From an uncultured bacterium (GTDB taxonomy: Bacteria; Bacteroidota; Bacteroidia; Bacteroidales; CAIWKO01): DNA of 36,881 nucleotides. Positions 7,410 through 16,179 of this stretch are shown here, one piece after another; the first letter of the stretch is position 1, and each line of letters opens with the position of its first letter. The position numbers and the translations under genes are program-made. The stretch covers positions 1-36,881 of the forward strand of contig CAIOYH010000066.1 in assembly GCA_903862465.1 (NCBI GenBank), given 5' to 3'. The notes beneath the pieces were generated by a model. That model had not been told where the DNA came from, did no database searches, and saw only the letters and a list, made by a program, of their open reading frames with translations.

Positions 7410-8651
7410 ATGATAAACTTTGATGTTATAGTGATTGGTGCAGGGGCTTCAGGCATCATGTGTGCCGGACAAGCTGCACTCAATGGAATGCAGGTATTGC
7501 TTTTAGAGAAAATGCGTATGCCGGCTTGCAAACTACGTATAACAGGGAAAGGCAGATGCAACATCACCAATATAGCAGAAAAGGCAGTTTTCATGCAGCA
7601 CATTGGTCCTGACAATAGATTCTTGCATAATGCATTTGGTACTTTTTTCTCTCAAGAATTGGTGGAGTTTTTCGAGAGTATCGGGGTAAAAACCAAGAGA
7701 GAACAAGGGGGAAGAGTTTTCCCGCAAAGCAATAGAGCAATTGAGCTTACAGAAGCTCTTGTAAAATGGGTTCGAAAAACGGGTGTCAGTTTGCAATGTA
7801 AAACAGCAGTAAAAGATATTCTCATTGAAAATGAGCAGGCAGTAGGTGTGATAACACAAGACGGCAGAAAGATATTTGCAAAATCCATTGTAATTGCCAC
7901 GGGAGGAAAATCCTATCCTGCAACAGGTTCAACTGGGGATGGATACAACTTTGCCTCTAAGATAGGTCACACAATCGCATTGCTACATCCATTGTTGGTT
8001 CCGCTTCGCTCTGATGAAAATTTCATAAAAAGTCTCAGTGGTTTGCATTTAAAAAATATTGCGGTCAATGTTTTTGTCGAAAACATAAAAAAACATGAGG
8101 CATTTGGCGAATTGGAATTTAATGATTTTGGCATTGAAGGACCAATTGTACTTTCATTAAGCAGGAAATGCCTCCACGATATTGTTGCCAAGAAAAAAAT
8201 GGTTTTTGTACTAGATTTCAAGCCTGGCTTATCAGAACTACAATTAGACAATCGTTTGAAACGGGATATAGATACTGTGGGTAAAACCGCTTTATATGAT
8301 CTATTGCGAGGCTTAATGATGCATCAGTTAATCAAAGTGTTTGTTCAACGACTTGGAATCAGTCAAGATAAAAAGTGTGGGCAACTTACTTCCGCAGAGC
8401 GCGAGAAAATATTAAAGCTATTGAAAAATTTCAGCATAAGTATTACAGGGCATGGTAACTATGATCGTGCGATCATTACAGGAGGTGGTGTTTCAACAAA
8501 AGAAATTCACCCGAAAACTATGGAATCAAAGTTGGTTCAGAACTTGTATTTTATTGGAGAGGTTTTGGATTTGGATGCAGACACAGGTGGTTATAATCTA
8601 CAAATTGCATTTTCCACAGGATATTTGGCAGGAATATCTTTAAAAAAATAA
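7410..8651 (+). CDS. HI0933/YhiN-family FAD-dependent oxidoreductase
   Basis: 413 aa flavoprotein. The N-terminus carries the Rossmann FAD motif 'VIVIGAGASGIMCAGQAA' and the family block 'LLLEKMRMPACKLRITGKGRCNITN' typical of the HI0933/BaiN group. 'IVIATGGKSYPATGSTGDGYNFA' in the middle and 'ITGGGVSTKEIHPKTMESKLVQNLYFIGEVLDLDADTGGYNLQIAFSTGYLAG' at the C-terminus complete the fold. The family uses reduced nicotinamide and FAD; physiological substrates are mostly unknown, so no gene name is given. Length is normal. It converges on rplS with a shared terminator hairpin between them. Confidence 0.88.
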   Translation: MINFDVIVIGAGASGIMCAGQAALNGMQVLLLEKMRMPACKLRITGKGRCNITNIAEKAVFMQHIGPDNRFLHNAFGTFFSQELVEFFESIGVKTKREQGGRVFPQSNRAIELTEALVKWVRKTGVSLQCKTAVKDILIENEQAVGVITQDGRKIFAKSIVIATGGKSYPATGSTGDGYNFASKIGHTIALLHPLLVPLRSDENFIKSLSGLHLKNIAVNVFVENIKKHEAFGELEFNDFGIEGPIVLSLSRKCLHDIVAKKKMVFVLDFKPGLSELQLDNRLKRDIDTVGKTALYDLLRGLMMHQLIKVFVQRLGISQDKKCGQLTSAEREKILKLLKNFSISITGHGNYDRAIITGGGVSTKEIHPKTMESKLVQNLYFIGEVLDLDADTGGYNLQIAFSTGYLAGISLKK

Positions 8652-8674
8652 TGTTTCTTACCGTATTAAAATAA

Positions 8675-8699
8675 AAAACCTCCGAAATTCGGAGGTTTT
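8675..8699. terminator. Bidirectional rho-independent terminator between the flavoprotein gene and rplS
   Basis: AAAACCTCCGAA / TTCGGAGGTTTT is an almost perfect 12-bp palindrome with A-rich and T-rich flanks, so it can end transcripts from both converging genes. Confidence 0.8.
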
Positions 8700-8703
8700 C
8701 AAT

Positions 8704-9075
8704 TTATTTCTTAACCTGTGCTTTTTTCTTTTCTTTAATACGGGCTTTCTTACCTGTCAAATCTCTCAAATAGAAGATACGTGCTCTACGAACTGCACCT
8801 CTTTTGGTCACTTCAATTTTATCAATAAAAGGAGAGGCAATTGGAAAGATTCTTTCAACACCAATATTACCTGACATTTTGCGAACTGTAAAAGTTTCTC
8901 TAGTACCTTCACCCGAACGTTGAATCACAACGCCTTGAAATTGCTGGATACGTTCTTTGTTTCCTTCTTTAATTTTATAACTTACAGCGATAGTGTCACC
9001 TGCTTTAAACGCTGGATATTGAGGCAAAACATTATATTTGTCTTCAATGAATTGTATTATTTCTCTATGGTTCAT
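8704..9075 (-). CDS. rplS: 50S ribosomal protein L19
   Basis: Component of the large ribosomal subunit near the 30S interface. The product (123 aa from this start) shows family blocks '[57 protein letters not shown]' and '[31 protein letters not shown]'. The ORF track starts 12 codons upstream, but [11 protein letters not shown] at 9075 is the conserved start, and the promoter element at 9101-9108 falls inside the longer version. It lies downstream of trmD on the same strand, the usual trmD-rplS order, but has its own promoter. Confidence 0.96.
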   Translation of the reverse strand: MNHREIIQFIEDKYNVLPQYPAFKAGDTIAVSYKIKEGNKERIQQFQGVVIQRSGEGTRETFTVRKMSGNIGVERIFPIASPFIDKIEVTKRGAVRRARIFYLRDLTGKKARIKEKKKAQVKK

Positions 9076-9100
9076 GGCAATATTTTTTGAAATTGGAGTG

Positions 9101-9108
9101 CAAAAATA
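9101..9108 (-). promoter_or_regulatory. -7 promoter element for rplS
   Basis: Reverse strand TATTTTTG matches TAnnTTTG exactly and is 25 bases upstream of the rplS ATG. Confidence 0.6.
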
Positions 9109-9171
9109 CACATTTTTTTTATATTACAACACAGAAATCTATTTTTTTATTAAAATTTCTTTGAGAAAATA

Positions 9172-9855
9172 TTATTCCGACTCATTATACATGTCCGGAC
9201 GACTATGTTTTGTGCGCTCTAAAGCTTTCTCATAACGCCATTTCATAATCTCATTATCATTCCCAGATAACAAAATATCAGGCACTAACATCTCTTTAAA
9301 ATTTGCAGGACGCGTATAAACAGGTGGTGCCAATAAGTTATTTTGGAAAGAATCGGACAAAGCAGAAGTTTCATCACCTAAAACGCCAGGAATAATACGA
9401 ATAATACTATCGCAAAGAACTATGGCAGCCAATTCGCCTCCCGATAAGACATAATTTCCAATAGATATTTCCCGAGTAATATAATATTGTCTCACCCGTT
9501 CGTCAACACCTTTATAGTGTCCACAGAGAATAATTATATTGTCAAATGTTGAAATTTGATTGGATACATTCTGATTCAACAATTCACCGTCAGGGCTAGT
9601 ATAAATTATTTCGTCATAAGTTCGTTCTGCTTTCAGGGCATCAATGCATGCCGCTATAGGTTCAATCATCATCACCATGCCCGCACCGCCTCCATAAGGA
9701 TAATCATCAACATTTTTATGTTTGTTGGTCGAATAATCGCGAAGATGATGAAAGTGGATGTCAACAATTCCTTTCTCTTTGGCTCTCTTTATGATAGAGT
9801 AGGAAAAAGGACTCTCGAATATCTCCGGGAAAATGGTAATAATATCAATACGCAT
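9172..9855 (-). CDS. trmD: tRNA (guanine-N1-)-methyltransferase TrmD
   Basis: 227 aa SPOUT methyltransferase that methylates G37 of tRNAs with SAM, preventing frameshifts. Family motifs: '[25 protein letters not shown]', '[29 protein letters not shown]', '[13 protein letters not shown]', '[14 protein letters not shown]' and 'PVYTRPANF' with the trefoil-knot SAM site. Length is typical. First gene of the trmD-rplS pair, with a promoter at 9872-9879; divergent from feoB. Confidence 0.97.
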   Translation of the reverse strand: MRIDIITIFPEIFESPFSYSIIKRAKEKGIVDIHFHHLRDYSTNKHKNVDDYPYGGGAGMVMMIEPIAACIDALKAERTYDEIIYTSPDGELLNQNVSNQISTFDNIIILCGHYKGVDERVRQYYITREISIGNYVLSGGELAAIVLCDSIIRIIPGVLGDETSALSDSFQNNLLAPPVYTRPANFKEMLVPDILLSGNDNEIMKWRYEKALERTKHSRPDMYNESE

Positions 9856-9871
9856 CGTCTTTATTTTTTTA

Positions 9872-9879
9872 CAAAAATA
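9872..9879 (-). promoter_or_regulatory. -7 promoter element for trmD
   Basis: Reverse strand TATTTTTG, exact TAnnTTTG match, 16 bases upstream of the trmD start. Confidence 0.6.
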
Positions 9880-9958
9880 GTTAAAAAAACGATTTTATTG
9901 AAAATAAATTTTGTCATTATTTATAATATGTCTAAATTAGCGCCCTTAACCAAAGCAA

Positions 9959-12478
9959 ATGACTTTATTAGAACTTAAAAAAATCGGGGAAACAGCTGAA
10001 ATCGTAAAGATTAGAGGAAGAGGAGCCTTCCGCAGACGGGTGATGGAAATGGGATTGGTGGTAGGAGAAACCATTTCCTTGGTTCGGAAAGCGCCCATGA
10101 AAGATCCGGTTGAATATGAAATAAAAGGGTATAAAATTATTTTACGAAATAGCGAAGCGAAACTTATAGAAATAGACACCGAAAGCGTTCAAAAAGAAAA
10201 GAACGTAAATTTCGAGACACAGGTGTTGAGTTCACAAAATAAAAAGACCACACACGCTTCGAAGAGTTTTACCTTAGCACTTGTTGGCAATAACACATCG
10301 GGAAAGACTACGATTTTTAATTATTTCACGAAACAAAATGAACGTGTTGGGAATTACGCCGGGGTTACAGTGGAGGTGAAGAAGTTTCAGATTGATTATT
10401 TGGGATATAAAATCGAAATCATTGATTTGCCCGGTGTGTATGCTTTATCCGGTGAGCAACTTCAGAATCATACACTGCGGGATTTGCTATACGATTCATT
10501 GCCCGACGTGATAGTGAACGTGGTGGATGCTACCAACCTGGAACGTGGACTATACCTTACAACAGACTTGATAGATTCGGACATGAAAGTAATCATGGCA
10601 CTGAATATGTACGACGATTTCACTCGAAATAATAGCGTTCTGGATTACGATATGTTTGGCAAACTGACCGGAGTGCCCGTGATACCCGTGACTGCTGTTA
10701 AATCAAAAGGATTAGACGCGTTGCTTGGTCGCGCTATTGAAGTTTACGAAGACAAAAACCTTGACTTACGCCATGTTCATATCAATTATGGAGACCAATT
10801 GGAGGAATCTATTCGCACAATTCAATCTCAAATCAAAACAGATGGCAACTCAGAGTTGACCACTTTAATTTCGAGCCGATTTTTAGCCATCAAATTGTTG
10901 CAAAACGACACCATTTCGTTGGAACAAGTGAAAGCTTGCGAAAATTTCTTTCAAATCGTTCAAGTGGTTGGAAAGGAAAAAGAGCATATTGAAAAATCCT
11001 ACTCGGTGAGTGCAGAACAATTGATAGCCGACTATAAATACGGTTTCATCAATGGTGCTTTGAAGGAGACATTGCAAACCGCGAAAGAAACAAAGAGCAC
11101 TACGGAGACCCTAGATGCCATACTGACACATAAACTTTTCGGTTTGCCGATATTCTTTTTCTTTATGTGGGTAATGTTTTCAGCGACCTTTAAATTTGGC
11201 AGTTACCCGATGAGTTGGATTGAATATGGCGTGAATCTTATTTCTACATTCGTGGCACATATCATGCCTGCCGGCACCTTAAAAGATTTGCTCATAGATG
11301 GAATTATCAGCGGGGTGGGCGGTGTTTTGGTTTTTCTACCTAATATATTATTGTTGTATTTCTTTATCTCCTTGATGGAAGAGACGGGCTATATGTCGCG
11401 AGCGGTGTTTATCATGGATAAGTTTATGCATAAAATTGGGCTGCACGGAAAATCATTTATCCCGTTGGTGATGGGCTTTGGCTGCAATGTGCCTGCCATT
11501 TTGGCAAGCCGCATCTTGGAAAACAAAAAGGAACGCATCATCACCATATTAATTAATCCCTTCATATCGTGCAATGCGCGTTTACCTATCTACATATTAT
11601 TTATCACGGCTTTCTTCCCTGAGAGTTCGGGCAGCGTTTTGTTTGCTATATATTTCACGGGAATCATCATCGCGATTCTGACGGCTTTGTTGTTGAAAAG
11701 ATTGATGAAACGGACGCACGACAATCCTTTTGTGATGGAGCTCCCCCCCTATCGAACACCTTCCGGTAACATGATTATGAAGAATATGTGGATTAAATCG
11801 GCACAATATCTGAAGAAAATTGGCGGTGTCATTCTCATAGCTTCTATCATCTTTTGGGCGTTGAGTTATTTTCCCATCCATGTGAATTATGCACGGAATT
11901 ATCTGCAGGAAATTACCAATATCAATCAAAGTTTCACGCATGAGCAAAGCAAACTTGCGCTATCAGATACGGCACACATCCATCTGCTGCAACAAAATAA
12001 AGAAGCTGCATTAAAAGCGGTGTTGTTGGCTCAAAGAAGTGAACATAAAGAACTCTCTTATTTAGGCATGTTCGGACATTTTATCGAACCCGTCATCCGT
12101 CCCTTGGGTTTCGATTGGCGTATCGGCATCAGCATCATTGCAGGCATTCCCGCCAAGGAAATTATTGTGAGTAGCTTGTCGGTTTTGTATCAGGTGGATA
12201 ATAATGCCGATGTCCACAACAAATCCTTGGTGAAACGCATACAATCGCAAACGTATCAGGCGGGCGAACATATAGGAAAGAAGATTTTTAATCCCGCTAT
12301 TGCCCTTGCTTTTATGATTTTTGTTTTGCTTTATATACCTTGCATCGGCACCTTGACTGCCATAGTGCGCGAAACGGGAGATTGGCGTTGGGGTTTGTTC
12401 ACCGCTGTTTATTCTTTTGCTTTAGCATGGATATTATCTTTTGCGGTGTTTCATATTGGCAGCATCTTCTTGAACTAA
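9959..12478 (+). CDS. feoB: Ferrous iron transport protein, FeoA-FeoB fusion
   Basis: 839 aa inner-membrane Fe(II) transporter. Residues 1-75 are a FeoA SH3-like domain ('GRGAFRRRVMEMGLVVGETISLVRKAPMKDPVEYEIKGYKIILR'). The G domain follows with G1 'GNNTSGKTT' (110-118), G3 'DLPGVY' and G4 'NMYD'. The membrane part has 'SFIPLVMGFGCNVPAI', the Cys-bearing FeoB signature, and C-terminal helices with 'GIPAKEIIVSSLSVLY'. G1 has Asn-Thr where GNPNSGKT is usual, but the invariant GKT is intact. FeoA-FeoB fusions are common in Bacteroidetes. The next gene encodes the Cys-rich partner, so the two form an iron-uptake operon. No Fur/DtxR box was identified with confidence. Confidence 0.95.
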   Translation: MTLLELKKIGETAEIVKIRGRGAFRRRVMEMGLVVGETISLVRKAPMKDPVEYEIKGYKIILRNSEAKLIEIDTESVQKEKNVNFETQVLSSQNKKTTHASKSFTLALVGNNTSGKTTIFNYFTKQNERVGNYAGVTVEVKKFQIDYLGYKIEIIDLPGVYALSGEQLQNHTLRDLLYDSLPDVIVNVVDATNLERGLYLTTDLIDSDMKVIMALNMYDDFTRNNSVLDYDMFGKLTGVPVIPVTAVKSKGLDALLGRAIEVYEDKNLDLRHVHINYGDQLEESIRTIQSQIKTDGNSELTTLISSRFLAIKLLQNDTISLEQVKACENFFQIVQVVGKEKEHIEKSYSVSAEQLIADYKYGFINGALKETLQTAKETKSTTETLDAILTHKLFGLPIFFFFMWVMFSATFKFGSYPMSWIEYGVNLISTFVAHIMPAGTLKDLLIDGIISGVGGVLVFLPNILLLYFFISLMEETGYMSRAVFIMDKFMHKIGLHGKSFIPLVMGFGCNVPAILASRILENKKERIITILINPFISCNARLPIYILFITAFFPESSGSVLFAIYFTGIIIAILTALLLKRLMKRTHDNPFVMELPPYRTPSGNMIMKNMWIKSAQYLKKIGGVILIASIIFWALSYFPIHVNYARNYLQEITNINQSFTHEQSKLALSDTAHIHLLQQNKEAALKAVLLAQRSEHKELSYLGMFGHFIEPVIRPLGFDWRIGISIIAGIPAKEIIVSSLSVLYQVDNNADVHNKSLVKRIQSQTYQAGEHIGKKIFNPAIALAFMIFVLLYIPCIGTLTAIVRETGDWRWGLFTAVYSFALAWILSFAVFHIGSIFLN

Positions 12479-12527
12479 AGCTAAAAACTTGATTTGACAT
12501 GACAACACCTAACCTAATCTATCGGAA

Positions 12528-12713
12528 ATGACACAGCTAATCATATCCTTGGGTATAGTTTCTATCGCGCTTGGATGGACGATTTATTTATTTGTACAAA
12601 GGTGGCGTAAACCTAAGAAGAAAGAGGACGACTGCACCGGTTGCTCTTCAGATTGTGAGGGTTGTATTTTTCATCAAGAGTTGCAGCCGCCAAAAAAGAA
12701 TCCATCCACATAG
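12528..12713 (+). CDS. FeoB-associated Cys-rich membrane protein
   Basis: 61 aa: one N-terminal transmembrane helix ('IISLGIVSIALGWTIYLFV'), a basic stretch (QRWRKPKKKEDD) and a Cys cluster 'CTGCSSDCEGC'. This is the architecture of the small proteins found next to FeoB; the cysteines probably bind iron or act at the cytoplasmic mouth of the transporter, though no biochemical role is settled. It lies 49 bases after feoB on the same strand and is probably co-transcribed. Confidence 0.85.
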   Translation: MTQLIISLGIVSIALGWTIYLFVQRWRKPKKKEDDCTGCSSDCEGCIFHQELQPPKKNPST

Positions 12714-12755
12714 GCTTCTTCATTATTTATAAAGAAAAAAAAACTAGATTTTTCC

Positions 12756-13910
12756 TTAAAAATGATTCAGAATGCTCTCTTTTTTTATCAGATAATCTAA
12801 CAAAATGCCCACTACTAATCCAATGGCATAGCCGTAAGGGATTAGGAAAGCGATGAGCGCCACCACAAAGGAAACCACCAAACATTTGCGCGAGGCGGTG
12901 ATATCTTTAATAAAAAACATCAGCGAAAGCGCTTCAAACAAAAGGATAACACCCAAGATGGGTTTGGGGAAAAACAGCACGAACTCCGAAAATCCTTTAG
13001 AAAAAAACAAGCCTATCGTCAAAAATAAACCGCCATAAAGGACTACCGAGCCGCCCGTTCTACCTCCAAATGTATGATGCCCCACGATGCCGCCTGCACC
13101 ATGACAAGTCGGAATGCCACTAAAGAAAGGATTCAAAATATTCATCAAAGAATACGTATAACCAATTTTGTTTACCGTTAAGCGTTTCTCGGGAAACAAA
13201 TCGCTGACGGTTTGTCGGGTGGCAATCACCGAATTGGACAAAGAAAGCGCTATTTGTGGGATAACCAACACCAAAAATCCTGTTAGCATGTCGTTGGTTT
13301 TCGGAATGTGAAATATAGGCAGGCTGATACTAATACTAGCGAAGAGTTTCGGGAAATCCATCGTAAAAAAACAAGCATACACAATGCCAAGCAGCACCAC
13401 AAAGAGTGCCGGCGGGAACCTTTTGTTGCCAATGAGGCGGATGGTGAGCAGAAAACCCAAGCCGGCAATGATGTAACCGTTTACGCCACCCGAAGGTAGG
13501 TAGTCTTTGAGTGCAAGGCTTGCCAAACTTAAGCCGAGACCAAACTGTATGCCGCGAACCACACTTTTAGGGATGATTCTCACGAGCCATTTCAATAGGT
13601 TGGTGGTGGTGAGGATGACCATCAACACCCCAATAACCAAACCCGCGCCGTAGAGCATATCGCCCGACAGCTTTTGCGCAATCATCAGCACCGCCATAGC
13701 TTTGAGGGGCTGCACGGGCATCGGGATACCGTAGGTGATGCCTGTCAATACCTGCATGATACCAAAAAGAATGAAACTGCTGGCGGGGTCGAGGCTGCAG
13801 GCAGCTATCATGCCCACTATCAGCGGCAAATCGGTGCCTATGTCGCCAAAAGCACCCGAGAGCTCGTTGCGATTGAACAAGATTTTGTTATGAAATAGGT
13901 TTATGTGCAT
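12756..13910 (-). CDS. MOT1-type molybdate/sulfate transporter
   Basis: 384 aa, about ten hydrophobic helices. 'NRNELSGAFGDIGTDLPLIVGMI' near the N-terminus and 'GIPMPVQPLKAMAVLMIAQ' match the MOT1 family (SulP-related oxyanion transporters without a STAS domain); a second motif block 'FSGIPTCHGAGGIVGHHTFGGRTGGSVVLYGG' mirrors the first. Substrate could be molybdate or sulfate; the sequence does not decide. No molybdenum-cofactor genes are nearby. A perfect -7 element lies only 7 bases upstream of the ATG, so the mRNA leader is very short or absent. Convergent with the feo operon. Confidence 0.85.
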   Translation of the reverse strand: MHINLFHNKILFNRNELSGAFGDIGTDLPLIVGMIAACSLDPASSFILFGIMQVLTGITYGIPMPVQPLKAMAVLMIAQKLSGDMLYGAGLVIGVLMVILTTTNLLKWLVRIIPKSVVRGIQFGLGLSLASLALKDYLPSGGVNGYIIAGLGFLLTIRLIGNKRFPPALFVVLLGIVYACFFTMDFPKLFASISISLPIFHIPKTNDMLTGFLVLVIPQIALSLSNSVIATRQTVSDLFPEKRLTVNKIGYTYSLMNILNPFFSGIPTCHGAGGIVGHHTFGGRTGGSVVLYGGLFLTIGLFFSKGFSEFVLFFPKPILGVILLFEALSLMFFIKDITASRKCLVVSFVVALIAFLIPYGYAIGLVVGILLDYLIKKESILNHF

Positions 13911-13917
13911 CGAAATG

Positions 13918-13925
13918 CAAAAGTA
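13918..13925 (-). promoter_or_regulatory. -7 promoter element for the MOT1 gene, almost abutting the start codon
   Basis: Reverse strand TACTTTTG followed by CATTTCG then ATG. Exact TAnnTTTG match; the short distance predicts a leaderless or near-leaderless mRNA. Confidence 0.55.
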
Positions 13926-14132
13926 TAAATAAGTTATGAGATGTCCAAAAAATCATTCACGCTTACCTATTATATATATAGTTATAAAAATGGTTCTCTT
14001 GAGATGCGTACTCCCGCAACGCAACTTCATGGAAAAGCATGGAATACTTTTTATTTTTTGTTGAAGAGACACACATTCAATACGATGAGTAATTTTAATC
14101 TCTTTATAGCCCATGGAATTACCAATTTGGCT

Positions 14133-14384
14133 GAGCAAATTACAAATCCGCTTGAGCAAATTATAAATTTGGTTGAGCAAATTACAAATCCGGTCGAGCA
14201 AATTATAAATTTGGTTGAGCAAATTACAAATCCGGTCAAGCAAATTACCAATTTGGTTGAGCAAATTATCAATCCGGTCGAGCAAATTACCAATATGGTT
14301 GAGCAAATTATAAATCGGGTCGAGCAAATTACCAATTTGGTTGAGCAAATTATAAATCTGCTTGAGCAGATTACAAATAGCGTA
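14133..14384. repeat. 21-bp tandem array A (12 units)
   Basis: Twelve consecutive 21-bp units starting gagcaaatta, partly alternating between two versions (ATTACAAATCCGGTC and ATTATAAATTTGGTT), giving a superimposed 42-bp rhythm. A partial unit precedes it from about 14118. It lies in the 748-base gene-free stretch 13911-14658. The 153-aa plus-strand ORF and the 131- and 94-aa minus-strand ORFs called here exist because 21 is a multiple of 3; they encode heptads such as EQITNPV and LLNQIGN. I do not call them genes. The segment 13930-14130 before the array holds no recognised feature. Confidence 0.9.
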
Positions 14385-14417
14385 TTTTCTTTTTGGGATT
14401 AAAACTCTAGAATTTAT

Positions 14418-14606
14418 AATTCCAATACTGGAACTGATAATTCCAACACTGGAACTGATAATTCCAACACTGGAACTGGTAATTCCAACACTGGAATTGG
14501 TAATTCCAACACTGGAATTGGTAATTCCAACACTGGAATTTATAATTCCAACGCTGGAATTTATAATTCCAACACTACAATTTATAATTCCAACGTTGGG
14601 ATTGTA
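14418..14606. repeat. 21-bp tandem array B (9 units, each a small palindrome)
   Basis: Nine 21-bp units aattccaacactggaactgat with variants start every 21 bases from 14418. Within a unit, TTCCA-ACAC-TGGAA is a 5-bp inverted repeat, extended to AATTCCA..TGGAATT in some units. Sequence is unrelated to array A 34 bases away, yet the period is identical. It ends about 50 bases from the 3' end of the gene at 14659. ORF 14362-14607 is a by-product. Confidence 0.9.
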
Positions 14607-14658
14607 AATTTAAGGTTTTTGACTACATGTTCAATTATCTAAGCATCCCTTCTTGTTG

Positions 14659-15267
14659 TCACAATAGTATATGTGTTCCGATAAAACAATCGCGCCGCCA
14701 CTCGTGTGCAGAACTTTTATAAACAGACATATAGGTGAGTTCATAGCGGAGGAAAATCTCGCATCGGTTTTTAATTTTATAGGCAGCTTCCGGCAAAATG
14801 GCGAAGGAAATTCCATTCACATAAAAGCGTGTCCATAAAGGCAGGTGATACGAAAGATTTTTGTAAGAACCATTTCCCGCCAAGGAAAGCAAGGGTTCGA
14901 CACTGCTACGAGCATCGCTGCGTTCGTCGTGAACCAATCGCAATCGGGCATCAAGACCTACGCCTGCGGAGAAATAAATGGGCTTATTTTGCTTCGCGAA
15001 AACATATTCCACACAAGGCGTCAGGTCGTAAGCCGAACGACTGTAAAAATACAAAGTGCCATAAGAACGCATACGAAACGAGAACCGTAAATGTACCTTT
15101 TTCAACACAGGAGAAGCATAACGCAAATCGGTGATGGGATAGAGATAGCGGTTGCGATAGCTACCAAAATCCACGGTGATTTGATGATGGGTGAAATCGT
15201 TGCGCTCTTGTGCAGATACAAGCCTACAACATGCAAGAATACTCAGGGTGATGAGGAATTTTCTCAT
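14659..15267 (-). CDS. Putative outer-membrane beta-barrel protein
   Basis: 202 aa with a signal peptide (MRKFLITLSILACCRLVSAQ) followed by alternating amphipathic strands rich in aromatic residues ('VHLRFSFRMRSYGTLYFYSRSAYDLTPCVEYVF', 'IYFSAGVGLDARLRL', 'CEIFLRYELTYMSVYKSS'), the pattern of a small OmpA/OmpW-sized barrel. No specific family is recognised. Its ATG overlaps the stop of the upstream polysaccharide-lyase-like gene by four bases (ATGA), so the two are translationally coupled and probably act together at the outer membrane. Confidence 0.6.
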   Translation of the reverse strand: MRKFLITLSILACCRLVSAQERNDFTHHQITVDFGSYRNRYLYPITDLRYASPVLKKVHLRFSFRMRSYGTLYFYSRSAYDLTPCVEYVFAKQNKPIYFSAGVGLDARLRLVHDERSDARSSVEPLLSLAGNGSYKNLSYHLPLWTRFYVNGISFAILPEAAYKIKNRCEIFLRYELTYMSVYKSSAHEWRRDCFIGTHILL

Positions 15268-16094
15268 GGCGAAACTTCTACATAAGACGTTCCAATTTTA
15301 ACTTCATCAAAATAAACAATGTTGGTGTGTTGGGTGTTATCTTTCCCTCGGTATTGCCCGAATTTAAAGTAGTTGCCCTCTTTAGAAAACACATTCGGGT
15401 TGTAAAATTTATGGTCGCTCCCGTTGAAAGGCGTGAAATAATTGCCATTGAGCCAAGCCTCCACATACGCTTTGTCATCATCACTCCAAAACACATGAAA
15501 CACCATATCATACCACTGCCCCTTTTGAATAGGCTGCGCATCGCCGACTAAAAAATTCTGACTGTTGGAGTTCGGATTGTTGTTCATTTTCAGTTGCAAA
15601 GCGCCATCCACGTATGTCAGATGCATGGGGGGCGACGAACCATGCAACACAGGCGAAGCACTCCAATCCTCTCCTTGCAAATAGTTGGGCACATCTTGCC
15701 ACTGACACAGCAAATTGTAAGCCGCATCGCTGTATGCCGTATCTATCATAAAACTCAAGCCATAATACACCTCCGTTTTATATTTAGCACAATTAAAAAC
15801 GGCAAGCTCGGATCTATACCCATTGTTTATGTAATCATCGGGGCGCAAGGTGTTTTTCAAACTATAATTTCCTTTGCGGGAAGGGCTGCTGACCACTATG
15901 GTGTTGACCGAAGTGTCGGGCACCAAGAAATGGAAGCCTTGCAGATTGCCTGTTTCGAAGTCGCCCACAAAATGGTTGAAGGGCTGATTGGGTTCTGACG
16001 TAGGCACCTTGCCGCAACTCATCAGGAAAGAGAGCTGCGCGAGAATGATAATGTTACTAAAAGAAAACTTTTTCACCATATCCCTGTGATTCAT
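15264..16094 (-). CDS. Polysaccharide lyase-like lipoprotein (heparin lyase I-type fold)
   Basis: 276 aa. A lipoprotein signal ends in the lipobox 'SFLMSC', so it should be lipid-anchored. Translation may start at the internal Met6 (16079; MVKKFSFSNIIILAQLSFLMSC), a more compact signal. The mature part looks like the jelly-roll family that includes heparin lyase I and glucuronan lyases: 'GNYSLKNTLRPDD', 'NNGYRSELAVF', 'YYGLSFMID', 'LLCQWQDVP', 'SPPMHLTYVDGALQLKMNN', 'KGQWYDMVFHVFWS' and 'FKFGQYRGKDN'. Such enzymes cleave uronic-acid polysaccharides by beta-elimination; the substrate cannot be read from sequence. First gene of a two-gene operon with the barrel-like protein; no SusC/D genes are adjacent. 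Confidence 0.7.
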   Translation of the reverse strand: MNHRDMVKKFSFSNIIILAQLSFLMSCGKVPTSEPNQPFNHFVGDFETGNLQGFHFLVPDTSVNTIVVSSPSRKGNYSLKNTLRPDDYINNGYRSELAVFNCAKYKTEVYYGLSFMIDTAYSDAAYNLLCQWQDVPNYLQGEDWSASPVLHGSSPPMHLTYVDGALQLKMNNNPNSNSQNFLVGDAQPIQKGQWYDMVFHVFWSDDDKAYVEAWLNGNYFTPFNGSDHKFYNPNVFSKEGNYFKFGQYRGKDNTQHTNIVYFDEVKIGTSYVEVSP

Positions 16095-16179
16095 CTTTCT
16101 TACAAAAAAAATAAAATGAAGTTCAAGGATACGCGAAAGCAGCTATGCATTACTTATGGATATTTCAGGGAAGAAGCCT

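Noticed and set aside
9928-9940. CTAAATTAG palindrome upstream of feoB as a metal-regulator box
   Set aside because: Only a short AT-rich palindrome; it does not match a Fur or DtxR consensus well enough to call.
13941-14402. 153-aa ORF and the minus-strand 131- and 94-aa ORFs
   Set aside because: They are by-products of a stop-free 21-bp repeat; several frames on both strands are open at once and there is no start context or promoter.
15594-15998. 134-aa plus-strand ORF
   Set aside because: Antisense to the polysaccharide-lyase-like gene, no motif.
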